This document shows positions 41,860-47,953 of a DNA stretch of 59,118 nt, piece by piece. A model generated the notes under the pieces. The model was not told the origin of the DNA, did not search any database, and worked only from the letters and a program-made list of their open reading frames with translations. The DNA comes from Candidatus Magasanikbacteria bacterium CG1_02_32_51. GTDB taxonomy: Bacteria; Patescibacteriota; Patescibacteriia; Magasanikbacterales; UBA922. The stretch lies in the NCBI GenBank assembly GCA_001871435.1, contig MNVC01000014.1, positions 1 to 59,118 of the forward strand, written 5' to 3'. A program made the position numbers and the translations under genes. The first letter of the stretch is position 1. Each line of letters begins with the position of its first letter.

Positions 41860-42024
41860 TATATTTCCAAAGGTTCATTAAATGAGTGTCAGTGTTATTT
41901 TGAATTAGTTAAAGAATTAGATTTTATAAATCAAAAACAATTTGACTATATAGAAAACAAGTGTGGTGAAGTTGGTTTCTTACTTTTTAAATTAATCAAA
42001 TCCTTGGAAAATTCAAAAGCCTAA
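41860..42024 (+). pseudogene. C-terminal remnant of a four-helix-bundle gene, unit C
   Basis: The frame encodes KGSLNECQCYFELVKELDF and, further on, GEVGFLLFKLIKSL. This is the second half of the four-helix-bundle family; unit A has GSLYECLDWNQKS at the same place. The first two helices are missing and the open frame runs backward into the hairpin (its only start is TTG 41821, inside the repeat). It is therefore a truncated, probably non-functional copy still bracketed by repeats. Confidence 0.75.
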
Positions 42025-42032
42025 TTGAGCTC

Positions 42033-42083
42033 GTCAAGAGCCTTTTGAGCTTTTCAAGCTTTTTAGGCCTTTCAGGCTTTTTC
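42033..42083. repeat. Outer right repeat of truncated four-helix unit C
   Basis: CGTCAAGAGCCTTTTGAGC, TTTTCAAGC, TTTTTAGGCC and TTTCAGGCTTTTTCC mirror 41672-41726 (shared core AAAGGCCT and GCTTGAAA). Confidence 0.72.
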
Positions 42084-42135
42084 CAATTTTGTTATTTTAA
42101 CAAAAATGTGTTATAATATTTTCAACTAACTTTAA

Positions 42136-42222
42136 CGTCATTCTGTCCCGATTTATCGGGATCAGAATCTTTTTCAAAAAAATTTTATATTTTTGAAAGA
42201 CCCTGAACTAAATTCAGGGTGA
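42136..42222. repeat. GTCATTCTG...CAGGGTGAC inverted element
   Basis: It begins GTCATTCTGTCCCGATTTAT and CGGGATCAGAATC and ends GACCCTGAACTAAATTCAGG followed by GTGAC. Three nested hairpins can be drawn (TCCCGATTTATCGGGA, CAAAAAAATTTTATATTTTTG, CCCTGAACTAAATTCAGGG). It lies 18 bases before the PEP synthase start, so its RNA form would occupy the leader. Related to 3596-3734 and 46725-46803. Confidence 0.78.
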
Positions 42223-42240
42223 CAATTAACTAAATTTCTT

Positions 42241-45200
42241 ATGAAAAAAGACCGCGAAAAATCTTTCGGTCTCGCGGGTAAGGAGAGGAAAGAAAAACAA
42301 AAAATAGACGCTACCAAAAAAGAAAAGCGTATTTTGTGGTTTGATGAAATAAATATAAAAGACATTCCTCTAGTTGGTGGCAAAAATGCGAGTCTTGGAG
42401 AAATGTATAACAATCTTACTGAAAAAGGTATCAGTGTGCCAAATGGTTTTGCGGTAACTTCTTTTAGTTATTGGGAATTTTTGGAAAAAAGTGGTTTGAA
42501 GAAAAAAATAAAAGAAGCAGTCAAAAATTTGGATATTAATGATATCAAAAATTTATCACAAGTGGGTGCAAAAGTTCGTCATCTTATTTTGGAAGCCAAG
42601 TTTCCAGCTGAATTGTCCAAAGAAATTGAAGAATCTTATAACAAATTATCCAAATTACAAAATCTCCAAAATGTTTCTGTGGCTGTACGTTCTTCAGCTA
42701 CTGCTGAAGATTTACCAGATGCTAGTTTTGCTGGACAACAAGAGACTTATTTGAATGTTGTTGGCAAAAAAGATTTACAATTGGCTGTGAAGAAATGTGT
42801 CGCTTCACTATTTACTGATCGGGCTATTTCTTATCGTGAAACAAAAGGATTTGATCATCTTGAAATTGCTTTGTCGGTGACTGTGCAGATTATGGTTGGT
42901 TCAGAATCTGGTGCTAGTGGTGTAATGTTTACACTTGATACTGAATCAGGTTTTGCTGGCGTAGTGCTTATCAATGCTTCTTATGGTCTTGGTGAATACG
43001 TTGTCAAAGGACGTGTGACCCCAGATCAATATTATGTTTTCAAAGAAGGTTTAAAATTAGGCAAGAAGTCAGTGATTAGCAAAATTTTGGGTACCAAAGA
43101 AGTCAAATTAGTTTATGGTAAAGTAGGTACAAAGCAAATGATCGTACCAAAAGCTCAACAAGACAAATTTGCTATTAGTGAAGATGATGTTTTACAGCTT
43201 GCCAAATGGGGTGTACAAATAGAAGATTATTATGGCAGACATCAAGATATTGAATGGGCAAAGGATGGTAAAACTGGCAAATTGTATATTGTTCAAGCTC
43301 GTCCCGAAACTGTCAAAGCCAACAATGACAAAGCAATCATTGAAACATATATTTTAAATAAAAAAGGCCAAGTAATACTCACAGGTACTTCGGTTGGTCA
43401 AAAGATTGGGGCTGGTAAAGTTCGAGTTATTGACAATCCAAAACAAATGAAGCTTTTCAAAAAAGGTGAAGTTTTGGTAACTAGAATTACTGATCCAGAT
43501 TGGGAACCTATTATGCGTATTGCTTCAGCTATTGTGACCGAGCAAGGTGGTAAGACTTCTCATGCTGCGATTGTTTCTCGTGAACTTGGTGTACCTTGTA
43601 TTGTAGGTGCCAAGAATGCTCGCAAAGTTCTCAAAACTGGAGAGCAAGTTACAATAAGTTGTACAGGTGGAGATGAGGGTTTTATCTACAAAGATATTCT
43701 TCCTTTTGAAGTACAAAAGACTCCTATCAAACAAGTAAGCAAAACCAATACCAAAATAATGATGAATGTTGGTGATCCTGATCATGCTTTTTCATTGTCA
43801 TTTTTGCCAAACGATGGTGTTGGATTGGCTCGTGAAGAATTTATTTTTAGTAATTTTATTCGTATTCATCCACTGGCTCTTATCAACTATGACAAATTGA
43901 AAGATAAAAAAGCCAAACAACAAATTGCGGAAATTACTCGTGGTTACACTAAAAAAACTGACTATGCTGTGGATAAGTTATCTGAAGGTATTGCTCGTAT
44001 TGCTACTTCATTTTATCCAAAAGATGTTATTGTTCGTCTGTCAGATTTCAAAACCAATGAATATGCTACTTTGATTGGTGGAAAAGAATTTGAACCAAAA
44101 GAAGAAAATCCTATGCTTGGTTGGCGTGGAGCAAGTAGATATTATTCCAAAGAATACAAACCTGGTTTCAAACTTGAGTGTGAAGCAATCAAAAAAGTGC
44201 GTGAAGAATGGGGACTAAAAAATCTGATTGTCATGATTCCATTTTGTCGTACTCCTGAAGAAGGTCAAAAAGTTTTGGATACTATGAAAGAGTTTGGATT
44301 AGAAAGAGGCAAAGAAGGTCTGCAAGTTTATGTTATGTGTGAAATACCATCCAATGTTATTTTGGCTGAAGATTTTGCCAAATTGTTTGATGGTTTTAGT
44401 ATTGGTTCCAATGATCTTACCCAATTGACTCTAGGAATTGATCGGGATTCTGCACTTGTCAGTCATATCTATAGTGAAAAAAATCAGGCTGTGGTGAAAC
44501 TCATTCAAGATGTCATTAGGACTGCTCATAAATACAAACGTAAAGTTGGTATCTGTGGACAAGCTCCTAGTGATTATCCAGAGTTTGCGGAGATGCTTGT
44601 GCGTGAAGGAATTGATAGTATTTCTCTAAATCCTGATACTGTTATCTCTACTCGAGAACGTATTGCTTTTACTGAAAAAACTTTAGGTAGAAAAGGTCAC
44701 AAAACACACAAGACTTATCTTGGCTTGGTGACTTTGCTTGGTATTATTTCAGCCTTTACTATGACCCTTGGCGCTGGTTGCAATCTCTCTACCAACGTTA
44801 GTAACATTGCTAACCCTGTAGTACAAGAAGCTACCCCAGCCAAAATTCGTCAAAATGCTGAACAAAAGATGCAAGAATCACAACAACAAGACAAAACCAA
44901 GCTGACGCAAACTCTAAATGTTTCAGATTTTGCTAATTTTAGTATCAAGTATCCTCAAGATTGGATGGTGAATTATTGGAATGGTGGTGTTACTATCCTC
45001 AATACAGAAACCAAAGAATATTTGAGTATTTTCAAACAATTGGCTAGTCATCCAGTTGTTGATAATCAAAAAGAAAAGATCACTATTTCAGGCAAAGAAG
45101 CTTTTAAATATAGTCAAAATACTAATGTAGATATTACAGGGAAACCTATAACTATTGTCGAAATAAAAATTAGCGATTATATATTAGAAATGAATAGTAA

Positions 45201-45405
45201 TGTAGATAGTTTGATTGATTTTTTAAGTTCAATTGCTTTTGTTGATTCTACTAGTACAGCTGGTGGTGTTCCTAGTAAGCCTTTGTGTGTTCAGATGATA
45301 ACTTATGCCAAAGAGAATGCCGAAGCTTCTTGTAAAGCTTTTCCAACACCTTGTGAAGTGCCAGCAGGTTGGAGCGTTTGTGATACAACTAGCTTGCCAA
45401 TTTAG
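42241..45405 (+). CDS. ppsA: PEP synthase fused to a lipoprotein-like C-terminal domain
   Basis: A 1054-aa protein. Residues 1-28 are a Lys-rich extension; 29-360 form the ATP-binding domain (LVGGKNASLGEMYNNL, VRSSATAEDLPDASFAGQQE); 380-470 form the phosphohistidine domain (GGKTSHAAIVSRELGVPCIV, His about 437); 500-815 form the PEP-binding barrel (LGWRGASRYYS, GSNDLTQLTLGIDRDS, GICGQAPSDYPEF). It makes PEP from pyruvate and ATP. Residues 817-847 then look like a lipoprotein signal (basic RKGHKTHKTY, hydrophobic helix, LGAGC with C847). Residues 850-1054 resemble a PsbP-like extracellular domain (FSIKYPQDWMVNYW, TILNTETKEYLSIF) with a Cys-containing tail. No stop or start codon separates the two parts. 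Confidence 0.9.
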   Translation: MKKDREKSFGLAGKERKEKQKIDATKKEKRILWFDEINIKDIPLVGGKNASLGEMYNNLTEKGISVPNGFAVTSFSYWEFLEKSGLKKKIKEAVKNLDINDIKNLSQVGAKVRHLILEAKFPAELSKEIEESYNKLSKLQNLQNVSVAVRSSATAEDLPDASFAGQQETYLNVVGKKDLQLAVKKCVASLFTDRAISYRETKGFDHLEIALSVTVQIMVGSESGASGVMFTLDTESGFAGVVLINASYGLGEYVVKGRVTPDQYYVFKEGLKLGKKSVISKILGTKEVKLVYGKVGTKQMIVPKAQQDKFAISEDDVLQLAKWGVQIEDYYGRHQDIEWAKDGKTGKLYIVQARPETVKANNDKAIIETYILNKKGQVILTGTSVGQKIGAGKVRVIDNPKQMKLFKKGEVLVTRITDPDWEPIMRIASAIVTEQGGKTSHAAIVSRELGVPCIVGAKNARKVLKTGEQVTISCTGGDEGFIYKDILPFEVQKTPIKQVSKTNTKIMMNVGDPDHAFSLSFLPNDGVGLAREEFIFSNFIRIHPLALINYDKLKDKKAKQQIAEITRGYTKKTDYAVDKLSEGIARIATSFYPKDVIVRLSDFKTNEYATLIGGKEFEPKEENPMLGWRGASRYYSKEYKPGFKLECEAIKKVREEWGLKNLIVMIPFCRTPEEGQKVLDTMKEFGLERGKEGLQVYVMCEIPSNVILAEDFAKLFDGFSIGSNDLTQLTLGIDRDSALVSHIYSEKNQAVVKLIQDVIRTAHKYKRKVGICGQAPSDYPEFAEMLVREGIDSISLNPDTVISTRERIAFTEKTLGRKGHKTHKTYLGLVTLLGIISAFTMTLGAGCNLSTNVSNIANPVVQEATPAKIRQNAEQKMQESQQQDKTKLTQTLNVSDFANFSIKYPQDWMVNYWNGGVTILNTETKEYLSIFKQLASHPVVDNQKEKITISGKEAFKYSQNTNVDITGKPITIVEIKISDYILEMNSNVDSLIDFLSSIAFVDSTSTAGGVPSKPLCVQMITYAKENAEASCKAFPTPCEVPAGWSVCDTTSLPI

Positions 45406-45424
45406 TAATTATTATAAAATATAA

Positions 45425-45459
45425 AACAGCCCATTTCGTGAAAGGCAGGGTTGTTTTTT
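45425..45459 (+). terminator. Rho-independent terminator after ppsA
   Basis: AACAGCCC pairs with GGGTTGTT (one mismatch) around ATTTCGTGAAAGGCA, followed by a T-run. The loop words TTTCGTGAAAGGC recur in the terminator at 46044. Confidence 0.8.
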
Positions 45460-45467
45460 AGTTAAAC

Positions 45468-45519
45468 TTGACAAAATGTTAATAAAGTACTAATGTAAGA
45501 ATGTAATATATTCTTACAT
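45468..45519 (+). promoter_or_regulatory. Promoter and palindromic operator of the AbrB/RelE operon
   Basis: TTGACA (45468-45473), a 17-bp spacer and TAATGT (45491-45496) form the promoter. ATGTAAGAAT (45493-45502) and its exact reverse complement ATTCTTACAT (45510-45519) form a 10+10-bp palindrome with a 7-bp spacer, overlapping the -10 and the start site. A dimeric AbrB-type antitoxin bound there would block transcription. Confidence 0.8.
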
Positions 45520-45529
45520 AATAAAAATT

Positions 45530-45772
45530 ATGATTACTATCGTCAAAGCTACATCCAAAGGACAAATCACTATACCTGCTTCTTGGAGGAAGCGTTTTGT
45601 TACCAATAGATATTTGGTAGAAATAAAAAATTCTCATTTAGAGATCAAACCATTTGATCTAGACAAACTAACAGAAAAACAAGAATATACAGTCTTTGAT
45701 GCTATTCGTGATAATGATGGCAAGGGAATCAAAGCTAGTGATTTACAAAAGATTTTGAAGAAAACTTATTAA
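45530..45772 (+). CDS. AbrB/MazE-like antitoxin
   Basis: An 80-aa protein. Residues 1-45 are a swapped-hairpin AbrB DNA-binding domain (MITIVKATSKGQITIPASWR, then LVEIKNSHLEIKPF). Residues 46-80 are the toxin-binding tail (LTEKQEYTVFDAIRDNDGKG and a Lys-rich end). It precedes a RelE-family gene by 10 bases and has its own operator upstream, so an autoregulated type II antitoxin is the best reading. Confidence 0.88.
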   Translation: MITIVKATSKGQITIPASWRKRFVTNRYLVEIKNSHLEIKPFDLDKLTEKQEYTVFDAIRDNDGKGIKASDLQKILKKTY

Positions 45773-45782
45773 TAATTTTTCT

Positions 45783-46037
45783 ATGGATAAAATAGAAAAA
45801 TTATTGCGAAAGATAAATCAGAAAAGTAGAGAACAATTGCTTACTATTATTACTAGATTATTAGCAGGAGAAAGACATGGTCTTAATATAAAAAGATTAA
45901 TAGGTACAGATTTTTGTCGTCTACGTTCGGGACGATTTAGAATTATTTTTCATTATGAAGGAAAAAATAGAGAAATAATAATAGATAGTATTAAATTACG
46001 AGATGAAAATACTTATAATGAAAATACTTATAAATAA
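45783..46037 (+). CDS. RelE/ParE-family toxin
   Basis: An 84-aa protein with the RelE fold pattern: an N-terminal helix pair (IEKLLRKINQKSREQLLTII), a middle GLNIKRLIGTDFCRLRSGRF (beta strand and Arg-rich active-site region, about 37-57) and RIIFHYEGKNREIIIDSIKL. RelE-type toxins cleave mRNA on the ribosome. The C-terminal DENTYNENTYK is a small duplication (ENTYNENTY). It is the second gene of the operon and ends 6 bases before the terminator. Confidence 0.88.
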   Translation: MDKIEKLLRKINQKSREQLLTIITRLLAGERHGLNIKRLIGTDFCRLRSGRFRIIFHYEGKNREIIIDSIKLRDENTYNENTYK

Positions 46038-46043
46038 AAAAAT

Positions 46044-46079
46044 AACCCCGCTTTTCGTGAAAGGCGGGGTTGTTTTTTT
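46044..46079 (+). terminator. Strong rho-independent terminator after the RelE operon
   Basis: AACCCCGC pairs perfectly with GCGGGGTT, with an inner CTTTTCGTGAAAG hairpin and seven Ts after the stem. It separates the + strand operon from the minus-strand tRNA block. Confidence 0.92.
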
Positions 46080-46081
46080 AG

Positions 46082-46140
46082 CGGATCGGACGAGGCTCGA
46101 ACTCGCAACTTTCCCGACTGAGTCGGGATGCTCTAACCAG
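46082..46140 (-). pseudogene. Truncated tRNA copy lacking the 5' acceptor arm
   Basis: Read on the minus strand, it holds the D-loop end AACTGGTTA, GAGC, an anticodon arm TCCCG-ACTCAGT-CGGGA, the variable loop AAGTT, the T arm GCGAG-TTCGAGC-CTCGT and the 3' acceptor CCGATCC-G. The acceptor 5' strand and first part of the D arm are replaced by unrelated sequence. The 17-nt anticodon arm differs completely from that of the intact tRNA, while its flanks are identical. The loop lacks U33, so it is not a working tRNA. Confidence 0.8.
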
Positions 46141-46184
46141 TTTTTGTCCAATTTTTGGTCTGAAAATAAAAAAGATAGATTACT

Positions 46185-46261
46185 TGGCGGACCGGACGAG
46201 GCTCGAACTCGCAACTTCTGCCGTGACAGGGCAGTGCTCTAACCAGTTGAACTACCGGTCC
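46185..46261 (-). tRNA. tRNA-Asp (GUC)
   Basis: On the minus strand, acceptor GGACCGG/CCGGTCC, D arm GTTC-AACTGGTTA-GAGC, anticodon arm CTGCC-CTGTCAC-GGCAG with anticodon GTC, variable loop AAGTT and T arm GCGAG-TTCGAGC-CTCGT fold into a perfect cloverleaf. The discriminator is G73, as expected for Asp, and CCA is encoded (46187-46185). The body is 74 nt. It is the only intact copy in a group of four related sequences. Confidence 0.96.
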
Positions 46262-46279
46262 GCTAAATTATCTATCAAA

Positions 46280-46525
46280 TTACCATTTTGTTCTATATAC
46301 CAAAGAACGTACTTTTTTTTTTGCTTTTTTAAGTTTTGTTTCCAAATTACAGGCTTCTTTGTTTGAATGGCATTCTATATATCCTATAAGTAACCAAGGT
46401 TCACCTTTCTTAGTATATTGCTCTTGTCCGAGGTTATGTTCGTTCAACCTTCTTTTTAAATCATTTGTTTTACCTATATAGTATTTGTTAATTTTTTTAC
46501 TATATAAGTAATATACCCTCCACAT
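46280..46525 (-). CDS. GIY-YIG domain protein
   Basis: An 81-aa single-domain nuclease-like protein: VYYLYSKKINKYYIGKTNDL (GIY and YIG equivalents YYL and YIG, about 4-23), the catalytic Arg region LKRRLNEHN, WLLIGYIEC, and the Glu in KEACNLETKLKKAKKKVRS. Such small GIY-YIG proteins occur as host genes and as mobile endonucleases. Here it lies between the intact tRNA and a truncated tRNA copy on the same strand, which invites the mobile reading. It starts at ATG 46525 with GGAGGG upstream. Confidence 0.85.
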   Translation of the reverse strand: MWRVYYLYSKKINKYYIGKTNDLKRRLNEHNLGQEQYTKKGEPWLLIGYIECHSNKEACNLETKLKKAKKKVRSLVYRTKW

Positions 46526-46541
46526 ATTATTTTATATTAGG

Positions 46542-46602
46542 ATTCGAACTCGCAACTTTCCCGACTGAGTCGGGATGCTCTAACCAGTTGAACTACCGGT
46601 CC
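46542..46602 (-). pseudogene. Truncated tRNA copy lacking the 3' acceptor strand
   Basis: On the minus strand: acceptor 5' strand GGACCGG, TA, a full D arm, the substituted anticodon arm TCCCG-ACTCAGT-CGGGA, AAGTT, GCGAG and TTCGAAT, and then loss of homology. It has the same 17-nt substituted arm as the copy at 46082, and together the two would make one complete molecule. Upstream flank GTAAATTTATA is shared with the copy at 46638. Confidence 0.82.
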
Positions 46603-46637
46603 GTAAATTTATAATATTTTTAGCTTTGAACTTTTTT

Positions 46638-46689
46638 GAACCAGTTGTCCGCCAAAGGCGGATCCGCCTTTGGCGGAAACTACCGGTCC
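46638..46689 (-). pseudogene. tRNA 5' fragment with a 30-bp palindrome inserted in the D arm
   Basis: The minus strand reads GGACCGGTAGTT, then a 30-bp insert (46648-46677), then CAACTGGTT, after which homology is lost. In the intact tRNA the two sides are contiguous (GTAGTTCAACTGGTT), so the insertion point is exact. The anticodon arm is deleted. Confidence 0.85.
46648..46677. repeat. 30-bp perfect palindrome inserted in a tRNA fragment
   Basis: It consists of TCCGCCAAAGGCGGA followed by its exact reverse complement TCCGCCTTTGGCGGA. Each half is itself a hairpin (TCCGCC-nnn-GGCGGA). A single related unit, TCCGCCTTGGGCGGA, stands at 53190-53204. Confidence 0.92.
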
Positions 46690-46724
46690 GTAAATTTATA
46701 TTGTTTGAAATAGAGAAATCTATT

Positions 46725-46803
46725 TTTGAGAAAGATCCTGATCCCGATAAAATCTGGACAGGATGACAAATACTGCCATTTCGGACTTAATCCAGAATCT
46801 TTT
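46725..46803. repeat. Degenerate GTCAT/ATGAC-type inverted element
   Basis: AAAGATCCTGATCCCGATAA, CTGGACAGGATGACAAA and CCAGAATCTTTTCT share words with the element at 42136-42222 (GATCCTGATCCCGAT; CAGAATCTTTTTC), in inverted arrangement. Confidence 0.55.
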
Positions 46804-46814
46804 CTAAACAAAAA

Positions 46815-46943
46815 TTATTTAGCTACAGTTGCTTCTTTAGCTTTTTTGATAGCTACACGTTTTTGTTTTTTTCTGTCCCTAGTAATCTTTGCTTTGTCAC
46901 GTGCAATTTTGATTTGAGCATTGATTTTTTTTCTCATTCCCAT
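46815..46943 (-). CDS. Very basic 42-aa protein, unknown
   Basis: It begins MGMRKKINAQIKIARDKAK, continues ITRDRKKQKRVAIKKAKE and ends ATVAK. More than a third of the residues are Lys or Arg, and the whole chain is predicted to be helical. It has a near-perfect promoter of its own (46974-47002), which strongly supports a real gene despite its length. ATG 46937 is an alternative start. The composition recalls ribosome-associated or nucleic-acid-binding peptides, but I recognise no family. Confidence 0.75.
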   Translation of the reverse strand: MGMRKKINAQIKIARDKAKITRDRKKQKRVAIKKAKEATVAK

Positions 46944-46973
46944 ATAATTTGGTTATTTTTTAATACGGATAAT

Positions 46974-47002
46974 ATAATACCTTTTTTTGAGACAAATGTC
47001 AA
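46974..47002 (-). promoter_or_regulatory. Promoter of the 42-aa basic protein gene
   Basis: On the minus strand, TTGACA (47002-46997), a 17-bp spacer and TATTAT (46979-46974). The predicted start at about 46967 gives a 24-base leader. Confidence 0.78.
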
Positions 47003-47014
47003 TATACAAGTCTG

Positions 47015-47500
47015 TTAGTAAACAAAATAGCCTAGTTTTTCTTTGATGTCTTTGAGTCGAGCATAAAAACCAGCACTGTGGATAGAATTCAGCCCTAGTT
47101 TTTGATAATCATAATGGTGTGTCCATTCATGTAGGAGAGTATCCAAAAAGGTCTTAGGGGCCAAAATTTGACCTCTAACAGCTGTCCTATTACTAATATA
47201 GATGTACTTATTACCAGGCTTGTAATAGCCATATCGTTTCATAGCTACTTTGCCATTGCGCTTTTTGTGGTATTGTTTGGTTTCGGAAATTTTTAGATTT
47301 ACAATATCTATTTTGGCTAGGTCAGCTAACTCATCTAGTAGTCCATCCCCGAGTGTTTGTCTTTCTTCTTCAATCTTACTTTTGAGGAGTAGAGAAGTAA
47401 GACGGCGTGCTTCATCTGAGATAGGGATTTTTATTGTAGTGGTGCTATTGCTTTTTTCGTAGTTGGTTTGTTTAAATAGTCGAAAGTTCATAAAGTTCAT
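47015..47500 (-). CDS. SprT-like zinc metallopeptidase
   Basis: About 161 aa from ATG 47500. The zinc motif HEWTH (in TLLHEWTHHYDYQKLG, about residues 124-139) and the conserved RYGYYKPGNKYIYIS and FLDTLLHEWTHH identify a SprT/gluzincin-like domain. The reading frame is open to 47569, but the extra residues (LLPVGRQVEI, FDFMNFMNF) are translations of the palindrome at 47541 and the AAGTTCAT repeats at 47483, so the true start is uncertain. Possible starts are 47500 and 47491. Confidence 0.75.
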   Translation of the reverse strand: MNFMNFRLFKQTNYEKSNSTTTIKIPISDEARRLTSLLLKSKIEEERQTLGDGLLDELADLAKIDIVNLKISETKQYHKKRNGKVAMKRYGYYKPGNKYIYISNRTAVRGQILAPKTFLDTLLHEWTHHYDYQKLGLNSIHSAGFYARLKDIKEKLGYFVY

Positions 47501-47511
47501 AAAGTCAAAAG
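47483..47511. repeat. AAGTTCATA tandem repeat at the SprT-like gene start
   Basis: AAAGTTCATAAAGTTCATAA, then AGTC. The same word is found at 49374-49440 and, diverged, at 32757-32797. It overlaps the 5' codons of the minus-strand gene. Confidence 0.65.
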
Positions 47512-47540
47512 TCTTTATATAATAACAAATTTCAACTTGT

Positions 47541-47554
47541 CTGCCAACAGGCAG
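47541..47554. repeat. CTGCC-AACA-GGCAG palindrome
   Basis: A 14-bp inverted repeat, a cousin of the CTACCTGCC/GGCAGGTAG palindrome at 3521. It is read as LPVGRQ in the open frame upstream of the SprT-like domain. Confidence 0.65.
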
Positions 47555-47577
47555 GAGCTCAAATGTCAAACCAAAAT

Positions 47578-47662
47578 TAAATGATTAAGTATCAAAAGTT
47601 TTGAAATTGTTAATTTGTAATTGATTTGTCATTTGTATTTTGTTATTTGAAATTTGTTGTTA
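47578..47662. repeat. Solo AAATTTC/GATTTGTCATTTG repeat
   Basis: AAAGTTTTGAAATTGTTAAT, TTGTAATTGATTTGTCATTT and TTATTTGAAATTTGTTG repeat the words found beside four-helix units C and D, but no gene or remnant is present here. It occupies part of the gene-free region 47570-48005, which also holds the RNA below and a terminator. Confidence 0.65.
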
Positions 47663-47718
47663 TTTTGGTAATTACATTTTTAGTAAGTTGACTTATTATA
47701 GTATACAGTTATTGTAGA

Positions 47719-47812
47719 AAACAAAAAAGACCCTTTTAGTGTTTGACGCGACATGAGGAGCAAAGGAGGGGGAGCTCCAGCCAACGCCAAACACTAAAAA
47801 AGTCTTTTACAT
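47719..47812 (-). ncRNA. Candidate small RNA with an anti-Shine-Dalgarno loop
   Basis: On the minus strand a promoter (47819-47847) is followed by a hairpin closed by a 21-bp stem, AAAAGACTTTTTTAGTGTTTG against CAAACACTAAAAGGGTCTTT. The two strand differences give G-U pairs on the minus strand but C-A mismatches on the plus strand, which favours the minus strand as the transcribed one. An internal loop leads to an apical stem GGAGC/GCTCC with the loop TCCCCCTCCTTT, the complement of AAAGGAGG. The 3' side ends in GGGTCTTTTTTG, a terminator-like U-run. I recognise no known family; it is not SRP RNA or tRNA. Confidence 0.6.
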
Positions 47813-47818
47813 TTGTAA

Positions 47819-47847
47819 ATGATATCATATTTTGGGTTTTTTGTCAA
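47819..47847 (-). promoter_or_regulatory. Promoter of the candidate small RNA
   Basis: On the minus strand, TTGACA (47847-47842), a 17-bp spacer and TATCAT (47824-47819). Predicted start near 47812, at the base of the hairpin. Confidence 0.72.
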
Positions 47848-47953
47848 GAATATTATATGTGTGGTAGTAATCTAAATTATTTTTTTAATAAAATTATTAT
47901 TAACAAAGTGGTGTCTGAAAGACTTGTTTATGTATACTCGATAATCTAGTTTC

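Noticed and set aside
41821..42024. Intact 67-aa gene starting at TTG 41821
   Set aside because: The first 13 codons lie in a repeat hairpin and the rest matches only the second half of the four-helix-bundle family.
46082..46140. Functional opal suppressor tRNA (UCA anticodon)
   Set aside because: Position 33 is C instead of U, the acceptor 5' strand is missing, and UGA is used as a stop.
47719..47812. SRP (4.5S) RNA
   Set aside because: The size fits, but the conserved apical GGAA tetraloop and AGCAGC/CAGG internal loop of SRP RNA are absent; the loop is C-rich instead.
47743..47949. A 68-codon + strand frame through the candidate RNA hairpin
   Set aside because: It uses the stem-loop and AT-rich non-coding sequence, has no start context and no protein-like composition.
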